Assembly (NCBI RefSeq): GCF_026167665.1
Contig: NZ_CP098740.1
Span: 6,324,001-6,388,000, forward strand
From: Streptomyces drozdowiczii
GTDB taxonomy: Bacteria; Actinomycetota; Actinomycetes; Streptomycetales; Streptomycetaceae
Direction of reading: 5' to 3'
DNA: 64,000 nt
Shown here one piece after another: positions 37,901 to 49,496 of this stretch. Every line of letters begins with the position of its first letter. Positions within the stretch are counted from its first letter, which is position 1. Under the pieces are notes generated by a model. It saw only the letters and a program-made list of their open reading frames with translations, was not told the origin of the DNA and made no database searches. A program made the position numbers and the translations under genes.

Positions 37901-40900
37901 GGCGCGACCTCGGCCAGGACCAGACCTTCGCGCACATCGAACTCGAAGGACACGGCCGCGAGGGCCGGGCCGTCGCGGACACCGCCGGATTCGAGCCCGA
38001 CCTGTCCCGCACCGTGGGCTGGTTCACCACCCTCTTCCCCGTGACCGTGGACCCGGGCCCGGGGCAGACCTCGCCGCCGCCCTCAAGGCGGTGAAGGAGG
38101 ACCTCGCCCGCGTTCCGCACCACGGCCTCTCGTACGGCGTCCTGCGCCACCTCCACGGCACCCTCGGGGCGTCGCCCGCGCCGCAGGTGCTCTTCAACTA
38201 CCTGGGCCGGTTCGACGCGGGCACCGGCGGGGACTGGCAGCTCGCCGGGACCACCGGGCAGCTGGGCGAGAAGCGCGACCCGCGGATGCGGTTGCCGCGC
38301 GCCCTGGAGTTCAACGCCATCGCGGAGCCCGACGCGAGCGGCGCGTACGGCCTCGCCACCACCGTCTCCTGGCCCGAGGGCATGTTCACCGACGAGGACA
38401 TCGACACCCTCGGCGGATACTTCCAGGACACCCTGACCGCCCTGGCCGAGCTCGACGGCGGCGGCCACTCGCCCAGCGACTTCGCGCCCGTCCCGCTCAC
38501 CCAGGCGGACGTCGACGCACTCGACGGACCGGCCCTGCGCGACATCCTGCCGCTGACCCCGCTCCAGGAGGGCCTGTACTTCCACTCGGTCTACGACGAC
38601 GACTCGGCGGGCAGCTACGTCGAACAGCAACTCCTCACCCTGGAAGGCGAGGTGGACCCCGAACGGCTCGCGACGGCCGCCACCCGGCTGCTCGTCCTCT
38701 ACCCGAACCTGGCCGTACGCTTCACGGCCCTCGCAGACGGCCGGGTCGTCTCCGTCCTGGAAAGCGGCACCGAGGCCCCCTTCACGGCCCTGGACCGGCC
38801 CGGCATCACCGACGAGGAGATCCGCGACCTCGCCGAGCGCGACCGCCGCGCCGGGTTCGACCTGGCCACGGGGCCGCTCATGCGGTACACCCTCGTGCGG
38901 GGCGGCCCAGGCCGTACCGTGCTCGTGCAGACCGTGCACCACATCGTCGCGGACGGCTGGTCCGTCCCGCCGATGCTCCGGGCGCTGCTGGCCGAGTACC
39001 ACCGGCCCGGCGCGGCCTACCGGGCGGGCGGCTTCCCCGACTACGTACGCCTGCTGGCCGCCCGCGACGACGAGGAGAGCGACCGGGTCTGGGACGAGCA
39101 GCTCGCCGGACTGCCCGGCCCGTCCCTGGTCGCCGAGGGCCACACCCCGTCCGACACCTTCACCGACACGGCCGTGCGGCCCGCCCACGACATCGACACC
39201 GCCGCCCGCGAGGCCGGGGTGCCGCTGAGCGTGGCCGTGCACAGCGCCTGGGCGGTGACGCTGGGCGGCCTGCTGCACCGCGAGGACGTGGTCTTCGGCT
39301 CCACTGTCTCCGGGCGGGACGCCGATGTCCCCGGCATCGCGGACATGGTCGGCCTCCTCATCAACACCATCCCGGTGCGGGCCCGTTGGGACGCGTCCAC
39401 CACCGCGGGGGACCTGCTGGCCTCCGTACGCGACCACCAGAGCGCGGTCCTGGCGCACCAGCACGTCTCCCTGGCGCGGATCGGCCGACTCGCCGGTGCC
39501 GCCGCCCGGTTCGACACCCTGGTGGTGTTCGACGTCGCCACCGATGTGGCCGCCCTGCGCGGCCCCGACGACGAGCTGGTCGTCTCCGCCCTCGTGAACG
39601 AGGGCGCCCCGCACTACCCGCTGACCCTGGTGGTGGAGCGCGCCGACGACGGCCGCCCCCGCTTCAACCTGATCTACGACGGCGCCCTCCTCCGGGAACC
39701 GGGCGCCCGGCGCATCCTCGACACGTTCACCCGCACCCTCACTGGCCTCCTCACCCGGCCGGGCACCCCGGTCGGTGAGCTGGCGACCAGCAAGACCGCG
39801 CCCCCGGCCCCACCACGCTGGACGCCCTCTTCGACGCCGCCGCGCGCCGCGACCCGGCCGCCACCGCCGTCACCCGGTGCGGGCTCGACGGCACCACCGA
39901 CTCCCTCACCTACGGCGAACTCGCCGCCGCCAAGGACCGGTTGGCCGCGACCCTGCGCGCCGCCGGGGTCCGGCCCGGGCTGCGCGTCGCCGTCGCCGTA
40001 CCGCGTTCACTGGAACAGGTCACCGCGCTGATCGCCATCGTCTCGGCCGGCGGTGCCTACGTACCGCTCGACCAGGCGTACCCCGACGAGCGGCTGGAGT
40101 ACATCCTCCGCGACGCCGCCCCGCAGGCCGTCCTGGTCGGCCCGGACGAGCGCGCGCGCTTCAGCGGACTTCTGGATCGGGCGGGCGTCCCGGCCCGGGT
40201 GCTCGTCCTCGGCGAGGAACCCGTCCTCGGCGAGCCACCGGTGGCCACGCGACCCGCCCCGCACGACCCCGCGTACGTCATCTACACCTCGGGATCGACC
40301 GGCCGCCCCAAGGGCGTCGTCGTCCCGCACCTCAGCGTGGCCGCGCTCCTCGCCAACACCCGCGCCGACATGGGCTTCGGGCCCGACGACGTGTGGGTGC
40401 AGTTCCACTCGTACTCCTTCGACTTCGCCGTCTGGGAGCTGTGGGGCGCGCTGGCGCACGGCGGGGAGCTGCTGGTCCCGGACTACGGGCTGACCCGCTC
40501 CCCGGTCGACTTCCACCGGCTGGTGCGCGAGCGCGGGGTCACCGTGCTCAACCAGACCCCGTCCGCCTTCTACCAGTTCATCGAGGCCGACCGGCACGCC
40601 GGGGAACGGCTCACCGCGCTGCGCCGGATCATCTTCGGCGGCGAGGCGCTGGACCCCGTACGGCTGCGCGGCTGGGTGGAGCGGTACGGCACCGGCTCGC
40701 CGGAGCTGGTCAACATGTACGGGATCACCGAGACCACCGTCCACGTCACCCACCGGGTCCTCACCGACGAGGACCTGGGCGTCGACGTCAGCCCGATCGG
40801 CGGCCCCGTCCCCCGCCTGACCACCTATCTGCTGGACGACCGGCTCCGCCCGGTCCCGCCCGGCAGGGTCGGCGCGATCTACGTGGCCGGCGATCAGGTC

Positions 40901-43900
40901 TCCCTCGGCTACCTCGGCCGCCCCGGCCTCACCGCCGGGCGGTTCGTCGCGAACCCCTTCGCGGACGACGGCTCCCGGATGTACCACACGGGCGACCTGG
41001 CCCGCCGCACGCTCGACGGGGAGCTGGAGTTCGCCGGACGCGCCGACGACCAGGTGCAGCTCAAGGGCTTCCGGATCGAGCTGGGCGAGGTCGAAGCGGC
41101 CGTCCGGGAGCTGGACGGGGTGGTCGATGTGGCCGTGACCCCGTCGGCCGAGGGCGACCAGCTCATCGCGCACGTCGTGGGCCGGGCACCCGGGGACCTC
41201 GCCGCACGGCTCGCCGCGAAGCTGCCCGTGCACATGGTGCCCGGCCGGGTCCTCACGGTCGACGCACTGCCGCTCACGGTCAACGGCAAGCTCGACCGCA
41301 AGGCGCTGACGGCCCAGGCCGCCACGGAGCCGGAGCCCGTCCCCGCGCCCGAGGGCGACTCCTCGCTCGCCGCGCTGACCGCGATCTTCGCGGAGGTCCT
41401 GCCCGGCACCGCCGTCCACGAGGACACCGACTTCTTCATGGCGGGCGGCGACAGCATCCTGGCGATCACCGTCATCAACCGGGCCAGGGCGCTCGGCCTG
41501 GCCATCGCGCCCCGGGACGTCTTCCTGCGCAAGACCCCGCGCGCCCTCGCGGAGGAGCTGCGCTCGCGCGCCCCGCAGACCGCCGCGCCCGAGCACAGGC
41601 GCCGCGACGACGGGCCCTTCGCGCCGACGCCCATCATCCTGCGCCGCCGTGAACTGGGCGGCACCCTCGACGGGTTCGCCCAGGCCCGGACGATGGCCAC
41701 GGCCGAGGGGATCACGCCCGCCGACATCGAGCGCGCCGCGAACGCCGTCGTGGCCGCCCACCCGGCCCTGCACATGAGCCTGGACACCGCGCACGGCGTC
41801 TGGACCCCGCGCATCGAGCCCGTACGCGAGGTCACCGTCGTCCACGCGGACCTCGGTGACCCCGCGCTCGCCGCCCACGCGGCCGCCGCACGGCTGAACC
41901 CGGAGGCAGGCGAGGTCGTCGCGTTCACCTGGCTGGCCGCCACCCGGACCCTCGTCGTCACCGCGCACCACCTCGCGGTCGACACGGTGTCCTGGCTGAT
42001 ACTCCTGGACGACCTGGCCACTGCCCTGCGCGGCGACCCCCTGCCGCCCGCGACCACGTCCTACGCCGAGTACGCCGACGTGCTCACCGCCCGGGCCGCG
42101 CACACCACCGAGGACCTGGGCGACTGGATCACGGTGCTCGACGCCCCCGCCGCGCTGCCCGCCGCCGGGGAACTGCGCGAGACGACCGTGGTCCTCGGCC
42201 CCGAGGCCAGCGACCGGCTGACGCGCACGGCGCCCGCCGCCCTGGGCATCGGCCTCACCGAACTGCTCTGCGGCGCCCTGCGCACCGCGCTGACCCGCGT
42301 CCAGCCCGAGCCCACCGACCTCGCGGTCGACCTGGAGCGCCACGGCCGGGTCCCCGCCCTGGAGGGCCACGACTACACCCGTACCGTCGGCTGGTTCACC
42401 TCCATCGCACCCGTACGGCTCGGCCCGCACACCGACCCCGTCGCCGCCGCCCGCGAGGTCGTGGCCCGCCAGCCCGACGAGCAGGGGCACATCGCCTACG
42501 GCCTGCTCAGGTACCTCAACCCGCAGACCGCGCCCCTGCTCACCGCCCACCCGCAGGTGCTGTTCAACTACCTCGGCCGGGGCGGCGAGTCCGACGTCCC
42601 GCGCATCACCGGCGGCGAGGGCGACAGCCCGTACGCCGTCGAGGTCAACGCCTGGACCGACGCCGCCACCGGCGGCCTGCACGCCGAGTTCGTCCTCGCC
42701 GAAGGCGTCCCCGACGAGCTGACCGGCCACTGGCGCGCGGCCCTGGAACAGCTCGCGGACACCGCCGCGACCGCCGAGCGCACCGCACCCGTCACCCCGC
42801 TCCAGCGCGGCCTGTACTTCCAGGCCCAGCTGACCGGCGCGACCGGGCACTACGTCGCCCAGAGCCACTTCACCTTCGACCGGCGCCTCGACACCGACGC
42901 CCTGGCCGACGCGATGGCCCACGTCATCGCCCGGCACCCGGTCGTCGGCGCGGGCTTCACCACCGACGACGACGGCGACCCGGTCCAGATCCTCCGGGCC
43001 GGGACCCGCGTCGGCGTCCGCACGGTCGAGGTCGAGTCCGAGGCGGAGGCCGACGCCCTGCGCGCCCGGGACCGCGACACCGGCTTCGACCCGGGGGAGC
43101 CGCCGCTGATCCGGCTCACCGTCCTCCGCCTGCCCGACGGCCGCGACGCGCTGCTGCTCAGCTACCACCTGCTGCTGTGGGACGGCTGGTCCCGGGAGAT
43201 CCTGCTGCGGGACCTCTTCGACGCCTACGAAACCCTCGTCGCGGGCAAGCTGTTGGCCGATGCCACACCCCGTACACCCGGCTTCGAGGACTACGCGCGC
43301 ACGCTGGCCGCCAAGGACCCCGCCGGGTCGGAGCGCTTCTGGGCGGAGCACCTGAGCGGCCTCACCGGGCCGACGCTGCTCGCCGGGCCCCGGCCGCCCC
43401 GCACGGACGAGCTGCCGCACGCGCTCCCGCACACCCTGTCCGCCGAACTCTCCGAGCTGCTGCGCGGCGCGGCCAAGGCGTACGGCGTCACCCTCAACAC
43501 CGTGCTCACCGGCGCGTTCGGCCTGCTGCTCGGGGCGCACACCGGCCGCAGCGACGCGGTGTTCGGGGTGACCGTCTCCGGGCGCGAGGGCGAGGGCCTG
43601 GAGGACATCGTCGGCGTCCTCCTCAACACCGTGCCCATGTGGACCCGCGCCCGGCCGCAGGACACGGTGGGGGAGTACCTCGGCGCCGTGCAGGCCGCCC
43701 GGGTGGAGGCCATGGACCACGAGCACCTGGGACTCGGCGAGATCCAGCGTGCCAGCGGCCACGACACCCTGTTCGACAACCTCTTCGTCCTCCAGAACTT
43801 CCTGGACCTGGACGCCCTCGCCGGGATCAACGCCCGGCACGGCATCACCTCGGTGCGCGCCGACGACTCCACGCACTACCCGTACACCTGGGTCGTCACC

Positions 43901-45844
43901 CCCGGCGACCGGCTCACCGTCAAGCTGGAGCACCGCGACGACGACCCCGCCGCCGCCCGCCGCCTCCTGGGCGACTACGTGCGGCTCCTCGAGGACCTGG
44001 CCCGGGCCACCGGCCCGCTCGGCGCCCTGCCGGGACCGGTACCCGCCCCCGGACCGGCCGTCCGCACGGATGTCGGCACGGACACCGTGGTGGACCGCTT
44101 CGACCGGGCGGCCGACCGCCACCCCTACCGCATCGCCCTCGCCGCCGACGGCGCTGCCATGACCTTCGGGCAGCTCCGGGACCGCAGCCGCGAGGTGGCC
44201 GGGGTGCTCGCGGGCCGGGGCATCGGACCGGAGAAGGCGGTGGGCATCGCCGTACCGCGCTCGCTCGACTCGATCGTGGCCCTGTTCGCCGTGCTGCGCA
44301 CCGGAGCCGCGTACGTCCCGCTGGAACTGGACCACCCCGACGAGCGGATCGCGACGATCGTCGCGGACGCCCGCCCCGAGGTGACCCTCACCGTGAGCGC
44401 CGTCGCACCCCGCCTCACCGGCGAACTGATCGAGCTGGACCGCCCGTTGCCCGCCGCCGAGCCCTTCACCACCTTCGCGCCCGGCGACCCGGACCGGCTG
44501 CGGCACCCCGCGTACACGATCTACACCTCCGGCTCCACCGGCCGGCCCAAGGGCGTGGTCACCGAGTACGCCGGGCTCACCAACATGCTCGTCAACCACC
44601 GGCGCCGGATCTTCGAACCGGTGCTGGCCGAGCACGGCCACCGCACCTTCCGGATCGCGCACACCGTGTCGTTCGCGTTCGACATGTCCTGGGAGGAACT
44701 GCTCTGGCTCGCGGACGGGCACGAGGTGCACATCTGCGACGAGGAACTGCGCCGCGACGCGCCCCGGCTCGTCGCCTACTGCCTCGACCACGGCATCGAC
44801 GTCATCAACGTGACCCCGACGTACGCACAGCAACTGGTCGCCGAGGGGCTGCTCGACGACCCCGGGCGGCGCCCCGCCCTGGTACTGCTCGGCGGCGAGG
44901 CCGTCACCCCGGGCCTCTGGCAGCGGCTCGCGGACACCGAAGGCACCGTCGGCTACAACCTCTACGGGCCCACCGAATACACCATCAACACCCTCGGCGT
45001 CGGCACCTTCGAGTGCCAGGACCCGGTGGTCGGTGTGGCCATCGACAACACCGACGTGTACGTCCTCGACCCCTGGCTGCGACCGCTGCCCGACGGGGTC
45101 CCGGGCGAGCTGTACGTGGCGGGCATCGGCATCGCTCGCGGCTACCTCGGGCAGCCCGGCCAGACCGCCCACCGCTTCGTCGCCTGCCCGTTCGGCGCGC
45201 CCGGCGAGCGCATGTACCGCACCGGCGACCTCGTCGTCCGGCGGCCCGACGGCAACCTCGCCTACCTCGGCCGCACCGACCAGCAGGTCAAGATCCGGGG
45301 CCACCGCGTCGAACTCGGCGAGGTGGAGGCCGCGTTCGCCGCGCACCCGGCGGTCCGCTTCGCCGCGGCCGTCGCCCAGCCCGACCCCCAGGTCGACGGT
45401 GCCCACCGGCTGGCCGCCTACCTCGTGCTCAACGGCGCCGACCTTGCCGCCGTCGCCGCCGAAGTGGGCGCCGCGCTCCCGGACTTCCTGCGCCCGTCCC
45501 ACTACGCCGAGGTGGACCGCATCCCGCTCACCGTGAACGGCAAGGCCGACACCAAGGCGCTCCCCGAACCCAAACCGCTCGGCGTCCTGGCCGGGGCGGA
45601 GGAGCGCGCCCCGGAGACCGACACCGAGATCACGGTGTGCGAGTTCTTCGCCGAAGCACTCGACCTGGACGACGACGAGGTGAGCGCGGTCAGCGACTTC
45701 GTCTCCCTCGGCGGACACTCCATGCTGGCGGTCCGGCTGACCGGCCTGCTCCGGCGGGAGTACGGTCCAGTGATCACCATCCGCGACCTGCTCACCCTGC
45801 GAACCCCCGAAGCGATTGCCGGCCACATCGATGACCACTCCTGA
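34988..45844 (+). CDS. cchH: Coelichelin NRPS CchH, A-T-E-C-A-T-E-C-A-T (three apparent -1 frameshifts)
   Basis: About 3619 residues if three single-base gaps are restored: the G4 run at 35815-35818, the G4 run at 38061-38064 and the C5 run at 39801-39805. One added base at each rejoins A1, E1 and the C2-A2 linker exactly, so I treat the gene as intact with consensus errors. After about 125 residues of unknown function come A1 (code DINYWGGIGK, fhOrn), T1, E1, C2, A2 (DFWNIGMVHK, Thr), T2, E2, C3 and A3 (DMENLGLINK, hydroxy-Orn), T3. T1/T2 have GGDS and terminal T3 GGHS, as expected before E domains and at an end. C3 has YHLLLWDG, keeping the catalytic second His. There is no thioesterase; CchJ is the likely release enzyme. 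CGGAG lies 7 nt before the ATG. Confidence 0.93.
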
Positions 45845-47531
45845 CACCCCCCGGCCCCGCCGCGGCGCCGCCATCCTGCGCACCGCACTGCGGCGCAACC
45901 TCGGCGCCATGGCCTGGGGCACCGTCCTCATGGGCCTCTACCAGGCCGGGGAGACCGCGTTCCCGATCGCGCTCGGCCTGATCGTGGAACACACGCTGCA
46001 ACACCGCAGCACCGGCGCGCTCGGCCTGTCGATCGGTGCGCTGGCCGTGATCATCACGACCGTCTCGCTGTCCTGGCGGTTCGGGATGCGCATCCTCCAG
46101 AAGGCCAACACGACCGAGGCACACCGGTGGCGGGTACGGGTCGCGGCCTGCGGACTCCAGCCGGTGGCCCGGGACGTGGACCTGAAGTCCGGCGAGGTGC
46201 TGACCATCGCCACCGAGGACGCCGACCAGACCGCCGACATCATCGAGGTGGTGCCGCTGCTGATCAGCTCGATGGTCGCGGTCCTGGTCGCCGCCGTCGC
46301 GCTCGGCCTCGCCGACCTGCGGCTCGGGCTGCTGGTGATCGTGGGCACCGTGGCGATCCTGTCCGTGCTCAGCGTGATGTCCCGGCGGATCGGCGCCAGT
46401 ACGCAGGAGCAGCAGGCCCGGGTCGCGCGCGCCGGTGCCAAGGTCGCCGACCTGATCACCGGCCTGCGCCCGCTGCACGGCTTCGGCGGCAACCACGCCG
46501 CCTTCGGCTCCTACCGCCGAGTCAGCACCGAGGCCAAGGAGCAGTCGATCACCGTCGCCCGGGTCAACGGGGTGTACGCGGGCACGGCCCTGGCCCTCAA
46601 CGCGGCCCTCGCCACCGCCGTCACCCTCACGGCCGGATACCTGGCCTTCGCCGGGCACATCAACATCGGCGAACTCGTCATGGCGGTGGGTCTGGCGCAG
46701 TTCATCATGGAACCGCTGAAGCTGTTCTCGGAGATGCCCAAGTACGTGATGATGGCCCGCGCCTCGGCCGAACGCATGGCGCTGGTGCTCTCCGCGCCCC
46801 CGGTCACCGTCCCGGGGGACGGGCGCCCGGAGCCCGGCGGGACGCTGGAGATCGACGGCCTCCGCCACGGGGTGCTGCGCGGCCTGAAGTTCGAGGTGGC
46901 GGCCGGGGAGTTCGTGGCCGTCGCCGCCTACCAGCCGCGCGCCGCCGCCGACTTCGCGGCGGTCCTCGCCCTGGCGGTGCCCCCGGAGGCGTACGGGGGA
47001 GTGGTGCGGGTCGGCGGGCGGGACCTCGCGGACCTGTCGGCCGAGGCGGTCCGGGAACACCTGCTGGTGAACCCGTACGACGGGGAGATCTTCGCGGGCA
47101 CCCTCCGTACCAACATCGACCCCTCGGGCACCAGCACCATGCTCCCCGAGGCCGTCGAGGCGTCCATGCTGACCGACGTGGTCGCCCTCCACCGCGAGGG
47201 CCTCGACTACGCCATCCGCGACCGGGGCGCGAACCTCTCCGGGGGCCAGCGCCAGCGCCTCTCTCTGGCCCGCGCCCTGGCCGCCGACGCGGAGATCCTG
47301 GTGCTCCACAACCCGACCACCGCCGTCGACGCGGTCACCGAACAGCTCATCGCCCGCAACATCGCGAAGCTGCGGCGCGGCCGGACCACCGTGGTCGTCA
47401 CCAGCAGCCCGGCCGTCCTGGACGCCGCCGACCGGGTCCTCGTCCTGGACGACGGCGTCATCACGGCCGAGGACACCCACCGCAACCTGCTGTCCCAGGA
47501 CGAGGCGTACTGCCTGGCCGTGGCGCGGTGA
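45831..47531 (+). CDS. cchI: ABC half-exporter with degenerate ATP site, CchI type
   Basis: 566 residues from the ATG at 45831, which overlaps cchH by 14 nt; a TTG at 45816 is possible. Six-helix domain, then an NBD whose Walker A is lost ([14 protein letters not shown], no GKS/T), whose Walker B acidic pair is HN ([11 protein letters not shown]), and whose switch His is replaced by Ser ([10 protein letters not shown]). The signature [15 protein letters not shown] is perfect. This is the complement of CchG, so the pair should have one normal and one dead ATP site. Role: siderophore export at the membrane. Confidence 0.9.
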   Translation: MTTPDTPRPRRGAAILRTALRRNLGAMAWGTVLMGLYQAGETAFPIALGLIVEHTLQHRSTGALGLSIGALAVIITTVSLSWRFGMRILQKANTTEAHRWRVRVAACGLQPVARDVDLKSGEVLTIATEDADQTADIIEVVPLLISSMVAVLVAAVALGLADLRLGLLVIVGTVAILSVLSVMSRRIGASTQEQQARVARAGAKVADLITGLRPLHGFGGNHAAFGSYRRVSTEAKEQSITVARVNGVYAGTALALNAALATAVTLTAGYLAFAGHINIGELVMAVGLAQFIMEPLKLFSEMPKYVMMARASAERMALVLSAPPVTVPGDGRPEPGGTLEIDGLRHGVLRGLKFEVAAGEFVAVAAYQPRAAADFAAVLALAVPPEAYGGVVRVGGRDLADLSAEAVREHLLVNPYDGEIFAGTLRTNIDPSGTSTMLPEAVEASMLTDVVALHREGLDYAIRDRGANLSGGQRQRLSLARALAADAEILVLHNPTTAVDAVTEQLIARNIAKLRRGRTTVVVTSSPAVLDAADRVLVLDDGVITAEDTHRNLLSQDEAYCLAVAR

Positions 47532-47543
47532 CGCGGCGGTGAC

Positions 47544-48665
47544 TCAGCCGAGCGCCCAGCCGACGTCCCGGAGCAGCGCGTGCCGCCAGCCGGCCCGGTC
47601 GTGACCCGAGGGGGACCGCGACACGCGCACGGCCGCCCCGGCCCGCTCGGTCAGCGCCTCGACCGCCGTGCAGTGGGGGAGCATCCCCGTCTCGTGTTCC
47701 CCCAGGTCGAAGGCGATGCGCAGGCCCGAGAGGTCGGGCCGCTCCCGGAGCCGGTCGGCGAGGGCGCCGCCGACCGGGCCGTCCAGCAGGTCCGTACGGT
47801 CCGCGCGGTCGGGGGCCCACCAGAACGACCCGGACTGGCAGGCGACCCGCGACACCAGGTCCGGGAACTCCAACGCGGCGTACAGCGCGCTGAGCCCGCC
47901 CAGACTCTGCCCGGCGACCACCAGCGTCTCCGGGTCGGCGGGCACCCCGGACTCCGCGACCAGGGGCAGCAGTTCGTCCCGGACCCCCTCCCACAGCTCC
48001 GGCCGGCATCCGAACTCGCCCACCCGGTCCTTGGCCGGCAGGAAGACCAGCGTGACCGGTGGCAGCGCCCCGTCCGCGACGGCCGCCTCGAACGCGGTCG
48101 TCGCGGGGTGCAGATACAGCCAGTCGTCCCCGTCGAGCAGCAGCACCACGGGCCCGCCGCCGGCCACCGGGTGCACGCGCACCGTGCGGCGCCCGCCGAG
48201 CCGCGCGGACGCCCAGCGCAGCCGGGTGCTCGGCACGGGCAGGACGTCGTCGGCGCCGACGAGGGGCCAGTACGGCTGCGCCGGGGCGTCCGGTGTGGCC
48301 GCGATCGACCGGTCGCCACCGGCGGCGGACGGGTTGAACGGATCGGCGTGCGCCCCCTCGTCCGTGAGGAAGCGATAGGTCACCCGCAGCCGCTCGGGCA
48401 TCGGCACCTCCGCGTACCAGCAGTCCGTGGCACCCCACCGGCGCAGCGGCAGCGGCTCCCGCGACCAGCTCTCGAAGACCAGGTCGGCCGGACCGCCGCG
48501 CCACAGGAAGAGCGTCGTCCAGCCGCCACTTTCACGGGGCCGCGAGGCGGGCGTCCCGGCCGCCGCCCAGAACGGCTCGGAGCCGGGCTCGCCGGGCAGC
48601 CCGAAGTCGGCGAAGGGGCTGCCGGTGGCGGCCACGACCTGATCCGTGCGATCACCGGAGGGCAT
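47544..48665 (-). CDS. cchJ: Fes-like siderophore esterase, coelichelin CchJ type
   Basis: 373 residues, alpha/beta hydrolase of the enterochelin-esterase family. An N-terminal beta-rich Fes domain (about residues 10-140, with VTYRFLTDEGAHADPFNP) precedes the hydrolase domain. Nucleophile Ser in AGQSLGGLSALYAAL (about residue 250); catalytic His probably in SPSGHDRAGWRHAL. In coelichelin clusters this enzyme is thought to release the peptide from CchH, which lacks a thioesterase; hydrolysis of ferric siderophore is the alternative. AAGGAG lies 8 nt before the ATG. It is convergent with cchI and divergent from the MbtH gene, sharing an iron box. Confidence 0.9.
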   Translation of the reverse strand: MPSGDRTDQVVAATGSPFADFGLPGEPGSEPFWAAAGTPASRPRESGGWTTLFLWRGGPADLVFESWSREPLPLRRWGATDCWYAEVPMPERLRVTYRFLTDEGAHADPFNPSAAGGDRSIAATPDAPAQPYWPLVGADDVLPVPSTRLRWASARLGGRRTVRVHPVAGGGPVVLLLDGDDWLYLHPATTAFEAAVADGALPPVTLVFLPAKDRVGEFGCRPELWEGVRDELLPLVAESGVPADPETLVVAGQSLGGLSALYAALEFPDLVSRVACQSGSFWWAPDRADRTDLLDGPVGGALADRLRERPDLSGLRIAFDLGEHETGMLPHCTAVEALTERAGAAVRVSRSPSGHDRAGWRHALLRDVGWALG

Positions 48666-48715
48666 GAGGGGTCTCCTTGTGCAGAGGGAAAGGGAAAGGC
48701 TAAGCTCGCAGTTGG

Positions 48716-48734
48716 TTAGGCGAGCCTAACCTAA
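48716..48734. promoter_or_regulatory. Iron box shared by cchJ and cchK
   Basis: TTAGGCGAGCCTAACCTAA is a strong DmdR box in the 103-nt divergent region, 51 bp from the cchJ start and 35 bp from the MbtH gene, so one repressor site can serve both directions. Confidence 0.92.
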
Positions 48735-48768
48735 GCTTGTTTTCCCTGGTTGAGGAGGCACTGCCCGC

Positions 48769-48981
48769 ATGAGCACCAACCCGTTCGACGATCCCGAAGG
48801 CCGTTTCCTGGTCCTGGTGAACGACGAGGGCCAGCACTCCCTGTGGCCCTCCTTCGCCGAGGTGCCCGGCGGCTGGACGGTCGCCTTCGAGGAGGACACG
48901 CGCGAGGCGTGCCTGGAGTACGTCGAGGCCAACTGGACGGATCTGCGGCCCCGTTCGCTCGCCGCGTCGATGGACGCCTGA
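48769..48981 (+). CDS. cchK: MbtH-like protein, CchK
   Basis: 70 residues with the complete MbtH signature: [27 protein letters not shown] and WTDLRPRSL. It binds and activates NRPS A domains. It is the only MbtH in the window and so could serve both the 14949 NRPS and CchH. It is followed 5 nt later by the acetyltransferase gene in the same unit. Confidence 0.97.
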   Translation: MSTNPFDDPEGRFLVLVNDEGQHSLWPSFAEVPGGWTVAFEEDTREACLEYVEANWTDLRPRSLAASMDA

Positions 48982-48986
48982 CGCCC

Positions 48987-49493
48987 GTGACCACGGCCGC
49001 GCCGCGCCCCGCACCCCTGTCCCCGTCGCTCGGGCGGGCGCCGCGCGTCCGGACCGCCGGGTCCGGCGACGCCGCCGCACTCGCCGAGCTGTCCCGGCCG
49101 TTCGCCCGCTCGGGCGCCCTGCGCGAACGCCCCGACTCCCTCTACGCGGCCCGCGCCGCCGAATTCCTCGTGGCCGTCGGGTCCGACGGCGGCATCGAGG
49201 GCTGTGTGGGCCTGCGGGTGTACGAGGGGGAGGGGGTCCACGCGGGCGTCCTGTACAACTTCTGCGTGGCCGGCCACCGGCAGGGGTGCGGGGTCGGGGC
49301 CGCCCTCCTGCGGACCGCGCTCGCTCTGGGGCGCACCCAGGCGCTCGGTGCCCTCTTCACCGCGACCACCGGGGACGGCCGGCTGTTCCGCCGGTACGGC
49401 TTCGCGCCGGTGACGGGCCGTCAGGCGCCGCGTGCCTGGGCCGAATCCCTGGACCCCCGGCGCAACGCGCTGATCCTCTCCCGCACCCCGTGA
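48987..49493 (+). CDS. GNAT acetyltransferase, short ArgA-like (N-acetylglutamate synthase candidate)
   Basis: 168 residues from a GTG 5 nt after the MbtH stop. The GNAT core is complete: EFLVAVGSDGGIEGCVGLRVY, then VLYNFCVAGHRQGCGVGAALLRTAL (acetyl-CoA loop, Q/R-x-x-G-x-G) and DGRLFRRYGFAPVTG. LRERPDSLYAARAAEFLVA resembles the substrate region of the short actinobacterial ArgA-type enzymes that acetylate glutamate. With the acetylglutamate kinase facing it, this suggests ornithine supply for CchB. Another acylation, such as of a siderophore intermediate, remains possible. Confidence 0.7.
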   Translation: MTTAAPRPAPLSPSLGRAPRVRTAGSGDAAALAELSRPFARSGALRERPDSLYAARAAEFLVAVGSDGGIEGCVGLRVYEGEGVHAGVLYNFCVAGHRQGCGVGAALLRTALALGRTQALGALFTATTGDGRLFRRYGFAPVTGRQAPRAWAESLDPRRNALILSRTP

Positions 49494-49496
49494 ACC

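Noticed and set aside
41955..41990. [10 protein letters not shown] in the second E domain of CchH as a broken active site
   Set aside because: Epimerization domains use HHxxxDxxSW, so the residue after Asp need not be Gly; the two His and the Asp are present.
34988..45844. cchH as a true pseudogene
   Set aside because: All catalytic motifs survive on both sides of each break, each break is fixed by one base in a homopolymer, and unrelated genes in the window show the same defect.
45570..45844. Missing thioesterase at the end of CchH as a truncation
   Set aside because: Known coelichelin synthetases also end in a T domain, and the separate esterase gene cchJ is present.
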